Assembly: GCF_016863315.1 (NCBI RefSeq)
Contig: NZ_BOOQ01000003.1
Span: 62,001-126,000, forward strand
Origin: Planotetraspora silvatica
Lineage (GTDB): Bacteria; Actinomycetota; Actinomycetes; Streptosporangiales; Streptosporangiaceae
DNA: 64,000 nucleotides
Direction: 5' to 3'
In this document: positions 9,403-17,164 of the stretch, piece after piece
How the letters are laid out: each line of letters begins with the position of its first letter
How positions within the stretch are numbered: the stretch's first letter is position 1
Notes under the pieces: model-generated
What the model was told of the DNA's origin: nothing
The model's input: only the letters and a program-made list of their open reading frames with translations
The model's database searches: none
Program-made: the position numbers and the translations under genes

Positions 9403-9699
9403 GTGATCTTTAAGTTGGTCGGCGACGGACGGCCTTACCCCGAACACGGCCTGTCCCATCGCGAGTGGGCGCAGATTCCACCGCGACAGGTCAGGCTGGA
9501 CACGCTGATCACCACGAAGGCGGTGCTGGATCTGCACTCGTTGCTCGCCAAGGACTCCACGTTCTACGGCGACCTGTTTCCGCACGTCGTCCAGTGGAAT
9601 GGTGAGCTCTACCTTGAGGACGGCCTGCACCGCGCCCTGCGGGCGGCGCTGCACCAGCGATCGGTCCTGCACGCGAGGATCCTCGACATCCAGTCCTGA
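9403..9699 (+). CDS. Small conserved actinobacterial protein (sometimes labelled VapB-family antitoxin)
   Basis: 98 residues from the GTG at 9403 (MIFKLVGDGRPYPEHGLSH). It contains DTLITTKAVLDL, DSTFYGDLFPHVV and LYLEDGLHRALRAAL. The last resembles the GRHR/DGxHR segment of ParB/Srx-fold domains. Close relatives occur widely in actinomycetes under hypothetical or VapB-like antitoxin names, but no PIN-domain toxin gene is adjacent here, so the toxin-antitoxin label is weak. It follows the metallopeptidase by 64 bases. A DNA- or nucleotide-binding role is only a structural guess. Confidence 0.7.
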   Translation: MIFKLVGDGRPYPEHGLSHREWAQIPPRQVRLDTLITTKAVLDLHSLLAKDSTFYGDLFPHVVQWNGELYLEDGLHRALRAALHQRSVLHARILDIQS

Positions 9700-9829
9700 G
9701 GGATCGAGCCGCCCCGGGCAGGGGTCGGACTCAGAGTGACGCCCGCGTGGCAGCCGGCCGCACGAGGACGCCAGGCCGAAATTATCCGCTTTGTACTAAT
9801 TTTTAGCTAGATTTTCTATCCTGCGCGAT

Positions 9830-10046
9830 ATGAGCTCTCCTCTGGATGAGTTCCTCCACGCTCGGCGTCGACCCGGTGCGGCTAAAGCGTGACGATCGCC
9901 GCCGGACCCCGGGGTCGTGCCGCGAAGAGGGGTCGATGCCGATCGGCGTGAGCATCGACTACAACATACGACTGGAGCAGGGCCGGGAACGTCGCCCGTC
10001 GGACCAGGTGCTCGGGGCCTCGGCCGGGGCGCCCCGCCAGCCGGGA
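9830..10046 (+). pseudogene. Remnant of an XRE/HTH-family transcriptional regulator
   Basis: From the ATG at 9830 the frame reads MSSPLDEFLHARRRP and stops after 20 codons. Another frame of the same strand then continues DDRRRTPG, CREEG, and GVSIDYNIRLEQGRERRPSD with QVLG after it. Together these reproduce the N-terminal half of a very common actinomycete HTH regulator (LGEFLRARR ... RRTPGLRREEVAxLAGVSxDYYxRLEQGR...PSxQVL) with one frameshift and internal loss. The homology stops right at the terminator repeat at 10050. I read it as a decayed, truncated gene. An AT-rich stretch just upstream (9780-9825) may be its old promoter. Confidence 0.7.
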
Positions 10047-10049
10047 ATC

Positions 10050-10088
10050 AAAAGAGCCGCCGACCTGTGAACGCAGGCCGGCGGCTCA
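10050..10088 (-). terminator. Terminator copy A (repeat bounding the 10-12 kb island)
   Basis: GAGCCGCC...GGCGGCTC forms a strong hairpin around a TGAAC loop. Read on the minus strand it is followed by CTTTTGATTC, giving a short U-run, so it should terminate the glycosyltransferase gene that ends at 10101. The first 28 bases (10050-10077) are identical to 12091-12118. Confidence 0.8.
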
Positions 10089-10100
10089 TTGTCGGTGCTT

Positions 10101-11621
10101 CTACGGACTGACGGGCTTGGGCAGGTACGCGACATAGGTGCTGTTCGGCAATTTCAGACGGCGCCAATCAGCCATGAACGCGGGTACATGTTCCTTTCCC
10201 CTCATCCGCACGATCACATCGTTACCGTGCGCAATCGCGTCCGCGATCAGAGGCTCCTTGCTCGGAAGGGTCTCCTCGGTGGCATACTCCGACCTGCATC
10301 GCAGGGGATATCCCTGTTGGATCGCACCGGCACCGACGATCAGGCATGGGGCATGGACCCCATACTTCTCACGGAGGAACTTGGCCTGCGCGGTGTGGTT
10401 GCGGCCTTCCTCGATCACTCCATCATTCGCCCTGGTGAACGGCACCTGCTGCACGACCACGTGGCCGACGATGAGGCTCGTCACAATCGCCGCCATCGCC
10501 ACTCGCGCCCATGTACGGCGCCGCGCCAGGAGCCACACCACTCCAAATGCGATCGGGATCGAAAGCAGGGCGTAGGCGGGCAACAGGAATCGCGGCGCGG
10601 CATAGTCGATCAGCAGCCAGTAGGGCAGTGCGACAGCCAGCGCACAACTTATCGTGACCAGGATTCGGGTCAGGTGACCGTGCCGGCGGGCCGGGTATAT
10701 GGCCAGTGCCACCAAAGCCGGCAGAAGAAGCCACCAGAGGGAATTCGAGAGCTCGAAACCGTCGCACAGGTTGTGCGGTCGGCAGAGCAGATACTTTCCG
10801 TCCAGCGCGTCGAGGTATCTCGGCAGGCTCCACGTCAGTCCGCCTTCATTGACCTCCGCACCACCGCGCAACCGCGCAATTGGGCCGCCGAAGCTGATGA
10901 ACGCCTCGATGATCCATGCGCCCCACCCGACCGCCAAGCCCGCCGCAACGGCACCGATCGGTCGGAGTCGTCGCCAGGCCGGGATGACGACAGAGGCAAG
11001 GAAAAGCGGCGCCGCGGCGGCCAGAGAGTCCGTGGGGCGTAGCAGCGACGCTGCCGCGAACGCGGCCACGATGCACAACATCGCTCCGACAGTGGCTTTC
11101 GATGCGCTGACCGCTCGGAAGAATAGGCCGGTTCCGGCCATCAAGGTGAAGGCCAACCACAGATTCGGGTAGGCCATGTCGCCGTAAAGCACCGTCATCC
11201 ACAGCGTGGCGAACAGTCCTGCGGCCAGCGCCGGCACGTACCGCCAGTTCTTGCCACCCTGTTGAAATAAGGAGAGCCATGGCATGAACGCCGCATACAG
11301 GAGGACGCCGGCGAGGATGACCAGATAGACGCGAATGGCAAAGACCGACGCCGTGAACAGGCCTACAGGCGCCAACAGCAGAGGCATTCCACGCGCCCTC
11401 GGCGCGCTGAACATAACGTTGGGAACGTCGTGCACGATCTGGCTGGCATAGACGACCTCATCCCACTGCATCCCCATCGTCTGCGACGTCCTCAAGAACA
11501 CCGCAATGGAATAGCCGAGAGCAACAAGGATCAGCAGGGCATGCTCTGGTGCGATCGATCTCCATGTCCATTTACTTCGGCTCGGCGCCGCAGTCTCTAT
11601 TGGGCTGGTAGCTAGGGACAC
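10101..11621 (-). CDS. GT-C-type membrane glycosyltransferase (GT39/PMT-like family)
   Basis: 506 residues from the GTG at 11621, with AAGGAG 5 nt upstream. About a dozen membrane helices are visible. The first loop has MQWDEVVYASQIV, an acidic pair in the position used by lipid-phosphate-sugar-dependent GT-C enzymes. A C-terminal soluble segment (from about residue 400) contains CLIVGAGAIQQGYPL. It likely transfers a sugar from polyprenyl phosphate at the outer membrane face. Base composition is visibly lower in GC than the neighbours and the gene sits in a degenerate island beside tRNA-Ser(CGA), so lateral acquisition is likely. Acceptor is unknown. Confidence 0.75.
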   Translation of the reverse strand: MSLATSPIETAAPSRSKWTWRSIAPEHALLILVALGYSIAVFLRTSQTMGMQWDEVVYASQIVHDVPNVMFSAPRARGMPLLLAPVGLFTASVFAIRVYLVILAGVLLYAAFMPWLSLFQQGGKNWRYVPALAAGLFATLWMTVLYGDMAYPNLWLAFTLMAGTGLFFRAVSASKATVGAMLCIVAAFAAASLLRPTDSLAAAAPLFLASVVIPAWRRLRPIGAVAAGLAVGWGAWIIEAFISFGGPIARLRGGAEVNEGGLTWSLPRYLDALDGKYLLCRPHNLCDGFELSNSLWWLLLPALVALAIYPARRHGHLTRILVTISCALAVALPYWLLIDYAAPRFLLPAYALLSIPIAFGVVWLLARRRTWARVAMAAIVTSLIVGHVVVQQVPFTRANDGVIEEGRNHTAQAKFLREKYGVHAPCLIVGAGAIQQGYPLRCRSEYATEETLPSKEPLIADAIAHGNDVIVRMRGKEHVPAFMADWRRLKLPNSTYVAYLPKPVSP

Positions 11622-11835
11622 ACCCGCTCCTTAATCAGTTTCTCGGTCGTCCGAAAAGGATGCGCCGGTAGCGGCGCAGCGTACCGTGCCCCCGCCGGAA
11701 CGGTCATTTCGGGTGATGTCGTAGCCGGCGTGAGCCAGGCGGCATGACGCCCGCTTGCCTTCTCGGGAGGGCGGGGGGTCTCCGCATGGGCCTCTCTACC
11801 GGCACTTCCGCTCGCGGCACGCCCCGCGCCAGGGT

Positions 11836-12064
11836 TCACTCGGCTCGTCGCGTCCCCAAGCGGGATGTCAGCCCCCAAGCAGTGACACGCCAGAACGCCT
11901 CGACGACGATCGCCCGAGTCATCTTGCCGACCCCGTGCTCGACGAACGTGATCGGCACCTCGACCACGCGGAACCCGCGGGCGACCGCACGCCGTACCAG
12001 GTCCCGACCCCAGCACGAGGCCGGCCCGCTCCAGCGCGGTCAGCAACCCGCGGCGGTTCCTCTC
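11836..12064 (-). pseudogene. Remnant of polyprenol monophosphomannose synthase (GT2)
   Basis: On the reverse strand one frame gives RGLLTALERAGLVLG, and then a second frame gives DLVRRAVARGFRVVEVPITF, followed by VEHGVGKMTRAIVVEAFWRV and a stop at 11836-11838. These are the middle and C-terminal signatures of actinobacterial dolichol/polyprenol-phosphate mannose synthases. Roughly eighty residues between GLVLGS and the RAVARGFRV segment are missing and the frame changes at the junction. The gene is therefore an internally deleted, frameshifted relic. Its product would have supplied the mannose donor for enzymes such as the neighbouring GT-C proteins. Confidence 0.75.
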
Positions 12065-12090
12065 GTGAGCGCCCCCATGGCGTGGGAAGC

Positions 12091-12129
12091 AAAAGAGCCG
12101 CCGACCTGTGAACGCAGGTCAGCGGCTCA
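12091..12129 (-). terminator. Terminator copy B, downstream of tRNA-Ser(CGA)
   Basis: GAGCCGC/GCGGCTC and GACCTG/CAGGTC stack into one near-perfect stem. Read on the minus strand it ends in CTTTTGCTTC, a short U-run, eight bases past the 3' end of tRNA-Ser(CGA). It shares 28 identical bases with copy A at 10050-10077. Confidence 0.82.
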
Positions 12130-12136
12130 ATTTCAG

Positions 12137-12226
12137 TGGCGGTGGAGGTGGGATTTGAACCCACGGATAGGTTGCCCCATCACACGCTTTCGAGGCGTGC
12201 GCCCTCGGCCACTAGGCGACTCCACC
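12137..12226 (-). tRNA. tRNA-Ser (anticodon CGA)
   Basis: Reverse-strand acceptor GGTGGAG pairs with CTCCACC. The anticodon loop CCTCGAAAG places CGA at 12192-12190. A long variable arm and the T loop GTGGGTTCAAATCCCAC are present. The discriminator G is followed by an encoded CCA (12137-12139), unlike the tRNA-Ser(GGA) at 4.9 kb. Confidence 0.96.
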
Positions 12227-12345
12227 GCGCAGTAGCCTACCGGACGAACACACCTGTCCGCGCATCCGTTCGCCCCGGCGAAAGCTCAGAAAACCGTCCC
12301 GGCGAAAGCGTCGAAAACGACGGCGCCGCCAGGGGAACCGAACCG

Positions 12346-12816
12346 TCAGGGACGGCGGTCGGCGAAGAAATCCCTGAGAACGGCGGCGCACTCGCCGGCC
12401 AGCACCCCCATGACCACCTCGGGGCGGTGATTCAGCCGGCGGTCCCTGATCACATCCCAGACGGAGCCCGCGGCCCCCGCCTTCTCGTCGGCCGCGCCGT
12501 ACACGACCCGGTCGACCCGGGCGAGCACCGCGGCGCCGGCGCACATGGTGCAGGGCTCAAGAGTGACCACGAGCGTGCAGCCGGCCAGCCGCCACCGTCC
12601 GGCCGCTTCGGCGGCGGCGCGGAGGGCGAGCACCTCGGCGTGGGCCGTCGGGTCGCCGCTCGTCTCCCGGTCGTTGCCAGCCCCCGACAACACCGAGCCG
12701 TCCCGGTCCACCACGACCGCGCCGACGGGAACCTCGCCACGCCGTCCCGCTCGTACGGCCTGCGCCAGAGCGAGCCGCATGGCGGCCTCGAAGTCCTCCG
12801 GAGACGAGCCGTTCAC
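12346..12816 (-). CDS. tadA: tRNA adenosine(34) deaminase
   Basis: 156 residues. It converts A34 to inosine in tRNA-Arg(ACG) so that one tRNA reads several codons. The zinc-dependent cytidine-deaminase fold is complete: HAE at residues 59-61 (zinc His59, proton-shuttle Glu61) and PCTMC at 88-92 (zinc Cys89 and Cys92). The GTG start at 12816 overlaps the stop of the preceding gene in a GTGA arrangement, indicating translational coupling to its partner gene. Length and motifs are normal for the family. Confidence 0.95.
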   Translation of the reverse strand: MNGSSPEDFEAAMRLALAQAVRAGRRGEVPVGAVVVDRDGSVLSGAGNDRETSGDPTAHAEVLALRAAAEAAGRWRLAGCTLVVTLEPCTMCAGAAVLARVDRVVYGAADEKAGAAGSVWDVIRDRRLNHRPEVVMGVLAGECAAVLRDFFADRRP

Positions 12817-13295
12817 CGCAGCCGATCGAACTCGTCGGCGAAGGAGAGGCGTTCGGCGATCACGGCCAGAACGTCCGCGGGGAGCGCGCCCTCTTCCATG
12901 CTGAGCTCCAGCAACTCCTCGGCGGACAGCGAGAAGTCGGCCAGCAGTTCGAAGTCCCCGGCCGGCCGTACGCCGAGGTCGGGGGTGTCCTTGTCCATGG
13001 CCACACCGGCGAGCTCGGCGAAGATCTCCCCGAGGGGGTCCGCCAGCGCGGCGTGGGCGTCGGAGAGGAACATCCGGGGGTCCGCGTCACCGTCGTAGCG
13101 GACGATCGCGAACCACTCGTCCTCGATCTCGACGTACAGCAGCGCCAGCTCATCGCCATTGAGCCCGAGCGCCTCATGGACGGAGTCGGTCAGATCGTCG
13201 GCGATCTCGACGTCGCCGAGATCCACCTCGGTCCCGCTCCACCCACCGTCGATCTTCACGAAGGCGGCGGAAAAGAGATTCGGTCTGGAGGGCAT
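12813..13295 (-). CDS. tRNA adenosine deaminase-associated protein (copy 1)
   Basis: 160 acidic residues (MPSRPNLFSAAFVKIDGGW...). It has repeated EL/EE-rich helices at the C-terminus (FSLSAEELLELSMEEGALP, VLAVIAERLSF). It belongs to the actinobacterial family named after its constant position upstream of tadA. It overlaps tadA by four bases and lies 15 bases after a paralogue. No catalytic motif is apparent. A chaperone or regulatory role toward TadA is suggested only by the linkage. Confidence 0.85.
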   Translation of the reverse strand: MPSRPNLFSAAFVKIDGGWSGTEVDLGDVEIADDLTDSVHEALGLNGDELALLYVEIEDEWFAIVRYDGDADPRMFLSDAHAALADPLGEIFAELAGVAMDKDTPDLGVRPAGDFELLADFSLSAEELLELSMEEGALPADVLAVIAERLSFADEFDRLR

Positions 13296-13310
13296 GGCCG
13301 TCTCCCGAGG

Positions 13311-13799
13311 TCAGCCGATGGCGGCGTCGACGGCGCGTTCGAACGGCTGGGAGAACCCAAGCCGTGCGGCGATGCTCGACAGCACCTCGTCCGGCAGCAG
13401 GTCGAGATCTCCGGAGAGGGCTCCGAGTTCCATCTCGTCGAGCCCGAGGTCGGCGAAGATCGACAGGTCTCCCGCGGGAAGGACGCTGTCGAGCTCCTCC
13501 TCCTCGGGGACGGGCACATCGAGGTACTCGAGGACCTGCTGCGCGAGCGGCCAGTCCCAGGAGGCGGTGATGTCGGAGAGAAAAATGCCTATTTCATCAC
13601 CAAAGAGCCGTAATGCCACGAAGAAGTCATCCCCCACGGCGACCAGGCCAATCGTGGTCCCCATGCTCGGCGTCTGTCGCAGCGCGTGGATCAGGCCACG
13701 CAGGTCGGAGGTGAGCGCCACGGGAAGCATCTCCGCCTCCCATTGATCGTCTTCGCGGTAGACCACGATGGCGAAGTCAAGCGCATCCACGTCTGTCAT
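13311..13799 (-). CDS. tRNA adenosine deaminase-associated protein (copy 2)
   Basis: About 162 residues from the ATG at 13799 (MTDVDALDFAIVVYREDDQW), chosen because TAGGG lies 6 nt upstream; in-frame ATGs at 13805 and 13817 are alternatives. It shares with copy 1 the N-terminal sheet, a central FLSDxxA segment (FLSDITASWDWPLAQ versus FLSDAHAALADPLGE), and the acidic tail with PAGDxxxxADxxLxxxELxxL and LPxxVLxxIAxRLxFxxxF. The two are tandem paralogues in one operon with tadA. Confidence 0.8.
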   Translation of the reverse strand: MTDVDALDFAIVVYREDDQWEAEMLPVALTSDLRGLIHALRQTPSMGTTIGLVAVGDDFFVALRLFGDEIGIFLSDITASWDWPLAQQVLEYLDVPVPEEEELDSVLPAGDLSIFADLGLDEMELGALSGDLDLLPDEVLSSIAARLGFSQPFERAVDAAIG

Positions 13800-13940
13800 C
13801 GTCATCCCTACGGGCATGGTCCTCACGTCAGGTAATGGTCCCAGACTCGGAGTCCCACCGTCCGGCGCTCGCCCCAAATTGTGATCAAAAGAGTCAGGCG
13901 GCGTCGATGGCTCCGCCAGGGGACGGTAACTTCTTTAGCC

Positions 13941-14579
13941 ATGGAGACCCTGGTAGTCGATCACCCGCTCGTCGCTCACAAGCTGACCACGCTTCGCGAC
14001 GTCCGGACCGACTCGCCGACGTTCCGGCGCCTTGCTGACGAGCTCGTCACCCTACTCGCCTACGAGGCCACGCGTGACGTCCGCGTCGTCGACGCGACGG
14101 TCGACACCCCCGTCGCCCCGGCCCACGGCGTACGGCTGGCACGTCCGGTGCCGCTCGTCGTACCGATCCTGCGCGCCGGCCTGGGGATGCTCGACGGGAT
14201 GACCCGCCTCCTGCCCACCGCGGAGGTCGGCTTCCTCGGCATGATCCGCGACGAGTCCACTCTCAAGGCCCAGACGTACGCCACCCGGCTGCCCGAGGAC
14301 CTGTCGGGACGTCAGTGCTACGTGCTCGACCCGATGCTCGCCACCGGCGGCACGCTGGCCGCGGCGGTCCAGTTCCTGTTCGACCGCGGCGCCGACGACG
14401 TGACCGCGATCTGCCTGCTGGCGGCTCCCGAGGGCATCGCGCACATGGACGCCGCCTTCCAGGGTTCGGGCAAGCCCCTCCGCCTCGTGACGGCGGCGCT
14501 CGACGAGCGGCTGAACGAGCAGGGCTACATCATGCCGGGCCTCGGCGACGCAGGAGACCGCCTCTACGGCGTGGTCTGA
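13941..14579 (+). CDS. upp: Uracil phosphoribosyltransferase
   Basis: 212 residues from the ATG at 13941 ([20 protein letters not shown]). It salvages uracil with PRPP to UMP. The PRPP loop is [17 protein letters not shown]. The uracil-binding end is [18 protein letters not shown], both diagnostic. It is transcribed divergently from the tadA operon across an interval of about 140 bases. A strong hairpin follows at 14608. Confidence 0.96.
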   Translation: METLVVDHPLVAHKLTTLRDVRTDSPTFRRLADELVTLLAYEATRDVRVVDATVDTPVAPAHGVRLARPVPLVVPILRAGLGMLDGMTRLLPTAEVGFLGMIRDESTLKAQTYATRLPEDLSGRQCYVLDPMLATGGTLAAAVQFLFDRGADDVTAICLLAAPEGIAHMDAAFQGSGKPLRLVTAALDERLNEQGYIMPGLGDAGDRLYGVV

Positions 14580-14607
14580 TCTCCCCTCGCGTCTCCCCGC
14601 GCCATAG

Positions 14608-14641
14608 TTACTCTGCGCACCCTTTCGGGTACACAGAGTAA
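14608..14641 (+). terminator. Terminator hairpin after upp
   Basis: TTACTCTG (14608-14615) pairs with CAGAGTAA (14634-14641), with an inner ACCC/GGGT stem around a TTTC loop. There is no T tract. Confidence 0.75.
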
Positions 14642-14693
14642 TAGACGACGTCGCCTCGCCCTCGCGCGAGCGGACGCGCCAGCGGGGAGAGTC

Positions 14694-14912
14694 ATGAGTC
14701 AGCTTCCGGACAGTGAGCAGTACGAGCAGGTCGAGGCCATGCTCAGGGACGAGTTCGCCGGCATTCACCCGGCGGCCACCGTCAATCGCTGCGTCCAAGC
14801 CGCGCACCACGGTGCGGTGGAAGTGACAGGCCACGCCCCGCCGAGCCTGGTGGAGCGCATCGCGCGCAAGCATCTCCAGGTTCTCGCGACCGCCGCGGCG
14901 GAGCGGGGGTGA
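14694..14912 (+). CDS. Three-helix-bundle dimerization-domain protein
   Basis: 72 residues (MSQLPDSEQYEQVEAMLRDEF...). It is a compact all-alpha protein with the pattern HPAATVNRCVQAA, PPSLVERIARKHL, matching the small actinobacterial three-helix bundle family. GGGGAG lies 7 nt before the ATG. No partner is obvious nearby. Function is unknown. Confidence 0.75.
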   Translation: MSQLPDSEQYEQVEAMLRDEFAGIHPAATVNRCVQAAHHGAVEVTGHAPPSLVERIARKHLQVLATAAAERG

Positions 14913-14950
14913 CGCCGCTCTATATCGACATGGCTCGACATTCATATTTT

Positions 14951-14972
14951 GCCGCTTTACCGAACTAGCGGC
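14951..14972 (+). terminator. Short hairpin between two small genes
   Basis: GCCGCT (14951-14956) pairs with AGCGGC (14967-14972). It is a 6-bp stem without a T tract and may terminate the preceding gene. Confidence 0.4.
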
Positions 14973-14990
14973 CTGGGTAATGTATAGCTC

Positions 14991-15167
14991 ATGGGAGTGG
15001 TGACGGCAGTGCAGGCCAAGAAGCTGATTAAGTGGGGGGCCATCGGGATGGCGGCCTTCTACCTCTTGAACAAGCCCGCAGACGCGGCGCAGACGGTCCA
15101 CGGCGCGTTCAACGGGCTCGTGACCGCGGGTAACTCGATGGCGCAGTTCTTCGCGCAGCTGACATGA
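14991..15167 (+). CDS. Small hydrophobic protein coupled to the PH-domain gene
   Basis: 58 codons from the ATG at 14991: MGVVTAVQAKKLIKWGAIGM, then AAFYLLNKPADAAQTVHGAF and a hydrophobic C-terminus ending FFAQLT. Its TGA overlaps the next ATG in an ATGA junction (15164-15167), strong evidence for a real translated, coupled gene. One amphipathic or membrane helix at residues 12-26 is visible. Function is unknown; it may act with the PH-domain membrane protein. The ribosome site is weak, so a GTG start at 15000 is possible. Confidence 0.7.
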   Translation: MGVVTAVQAKKLIKWGAIGMAAFYLLNKPADAAQTVHGAFNGLVTAGNSMAQFFAQLT

Positions 15168-15691
15168 GACTTGTGACCCACGGGGACTCAGCCCCGTCGT
15201 CGGTCAACCGTTACCTCCTCCCCCACGAACAACAAGTCATCATGGTTCGGCGCCATCCCGCCGTGCTCCTCCGGCCCGTCGCCGAGATCTTCGGCGGGCT
15301 GATCCTCGCGGGCCTGCTCAGCAAGTGGCTGAGCGGCACGGGGGGAAGTGAGGCCCTTGTCATCATCTGGTGGGCCTGGCTGTTGCTACTCATCCGTTTC
15401 GTCTGGAAAGTAGCCGAGTGGTCCGTCGACTACTTCGTCGTCACGTCACAGCGCATGCTCCTCACCACCGGCCTCATCACGCGCAAGGTCGCGATGATGC
15501 CGCTGGGCAAGGTCACGGACATGAGCTTCCAGCGGTCGCTGCTCGGGCGGCTGCTCGGCTACGGAGAGTTCGTCCTGGAGTCGGCCGGCCAGGACCAGGC
15601 GCTGCGGTCGGTCCCCTACATCCCCTATCCGGAGACCTTGTACCTGGAGGTCTGTCAGATGATCTTCCCCAGCAAGGACGACGACGACTGA
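15164..15691 (+). CDS. PH-domain-containing membrane protein
   Basis: 175 residues. Two adjacent membrane helices (about 38-52 and 62-78) are followed by the bacterial PH (bPH2/DUF304-type) core: VDYFVVTSQRMLLTTGLITRK then VTDMSFQRSLLGRLLGYGEF. The layout matches YdbT/YdbS-like membrane-anchored PH proteins. It is translationally coupled to the small upstream gene. Its biochemical role is unknown. It ends in a poly-aspartate tail. Confidence 0.82.
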   Translation: MRLVTHGDSAPSSVNRYLLPHEQQVIMVRRHPAVLLRPVAEIFGGLILAGLLSKWLSGTGGSEALVIIWWAWLLLLIRFVWKVAEWSVDYFVVTSQRMLLTTGLITRKVAMMPLGKVTDMSFQRSLLGRLLGYGEFVLESAGQDQALRSVPYIPYPETLYLEVCQMIFPSKDDDD

Positions 15692-15827
15692 CGAGCGCGA
15701 AAGCTGACACACAGCGTCTCGTGATCGAACCTTCACCGTCGTGATTCTTGACGGAGGGTTACACGATTCGGTCGCTTCGTGCCATTATGGCGAGACCATT
15801 GACCATTCCCCCGCCCTGAGAGATCCA

Positions 15828-17156
15828 ATGCCGAGTCAGGGAACCATCGGTGACCGCGTCCGCGGATTGCGGTTGAGCAGGCGCATGTCGCAAGCCCAGT
15901 TGGCCGGGCCTGACCTGTCCGACAGTTATGTCTCACTCATCGAGTCCGGAAAGCGGACGCCTACGCCGGTCGTCGCGCGGCTCCTCGCCGAGCGACTCGG
16001 ATGCACCACCGAGTTCCTGCTTCACGGGATAGAACCTCGGCAGCGCATCGACACCGAGCTCGGCCTGCGTCATGCCGAGCTCGAGCTGTATCACGGCGAT
16101 CCCGTCGTTGCGGCCGACCGGTTCGGAGACATCGTCAAGGCCGCAGGCGACGACAACGCGATGCTCGCCGCGCACGCGCGGCTGGGCAGGGCTCGCGCGC
16201 TGGACGCGCAGGGCCGGACCGGCCGCGCCGTCGAGGCGTACGAGCGGCTCCGCCGTGAGGCCGCCGCCCACCCCGAGCGTCTGGCCGACCTCCCCCTCAC
16301 TGTGGCGCTCTGCCGGTGCTACCAGAGGGCGGGCGACATGCTCCGCGCCCGCGACCTCGGCGCTCATGCGCTGGCCCAGGTCGAGCGCCTCGGTTTCGTC
16401 CACGGCGAGATCGCCGTCGAGCTGGCCCTCGCGCTGGTGGAGACCCAGACCGGCCTGCCGTACGTCGAGCGGGTCCTGGCCGCGTCCGGAGTGCCGTCGG
16501 CGGTCGACCGCAGGTCGGAGGCCCTCGATCTCTGGCAGGCCAGCGTGACCGCGGCCGACGGCGAGGACTCCGCTCTGGCGGTGCAGCTCGCTGACGACGC
16601 TCTCGCAGCCGGACGGTCCGCGCGCATGGCCATCCGGTGCGCCAGGATCGCCGTGCAGTGGGCTCGGCTCGCGGCGGCAAGTCCCGAAGGCGCCGATTTG
16701 GATCGAGCCAACGAACTCGCCCTGTCGGCGAGCCGCGTCCTCGCCGGCTTCCCCGCCGAGAAGCTGGATCACGCGCGCAGCCTCGTGGCGCTGTCACGTG
16801 TACGGCTTCGCACAGGTGAGGCGGACGGCGCGCTGAGCGCGGCGGGTCAGGCGCTGGACGTGCTCGCCGACTCGCCCGGTACGACGGCGGCCGACGCGCA
16901 TCTGGTTCTCGCCGAAGTCGCGTTGGCACGCTCCGAAGACGCCGCAGGACCGCTCCAGCGCGCGGAGGATCTGCTCGACACCCGTACGGAGGCCCCCGAC
17001 CGGGAGACCGCGCAGACCTGGCGTCAGCTCGGTGACCTGTGGGGACAGGCCGGATCTATTGATCAACAGGCGAAGGCATATCGTAAGGCGCTGGAGGCCG
17101 TCGGCATCCACGTGAACATTCCGGGCTCCACCGCTGCGGCGGTGCTCACCCGTTAG
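15828..17156 (+). CDS. HTH (XRE) regulator with TPR-like repeats
   Basis: 442 residues from the ATG at 15828 (MPSQGTIGDRVRGLRLSRRM). An N-terminal helix-turn-helix (SQAQLAGPDLSDSYVSLIESG) is followed by a long alpha-helical region rich in alanine and arginine with TPR-like pairs (for example MLAAHARLGRARALDAQGRT, then AVEAYERLRRE). Such HTH-TPR proteins are common in actinomycetes, and in other bacteria the fold senses peptides. No small peptide gene was recognised nearby. The frame is open 87 bases further upstream but that part has no family resemblance. Confidence 0.8.
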   Translation: MPSQGTIGDRVRGLRLSRRMSQAQLAGPDLSDSYVSLIESGKRTPTPVVARLLAERLGCTTEFLLHGIEPRQRIDTELGLRHAELELYHGDPVVAADRFGDIVKAAGDDNAMLAAHARLGRARALDAQGRTGRAVEAYERLRREAAAHPERLADLPLTVALCRCYQRAGDMLRARDLGAHALAQVERLGFVHGEIAVELALALVETQTGLPYVERVLAASGVPSAVDRRSEALDLWQASVTAADGEDSALAVQLADDALAAGRSARMAIRCARIAVQWARLAAASPEGADLDRANELALSASRVLAGFPAEKLDHARSLVALSRVRLRTGEADGALSAAGQALDVLADSPGTTAADAHLVLAEVALARSEDAAGPLQRAEDLLDTRTEAPDRETAQTWRQLGDLWGQAGSIDQQAKAYRKALEAVGIHVNIPGSTAAAVLTR

Positions 17157-17164
17157 CCTCCCTG

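Noticed and set aside
10050-12129. Active insertion sequence or integrase-bearing island
   Set aside because: No transposase or integrase frame is visible and the repeats are terminators, so only a relic or rearranged region is claimed.
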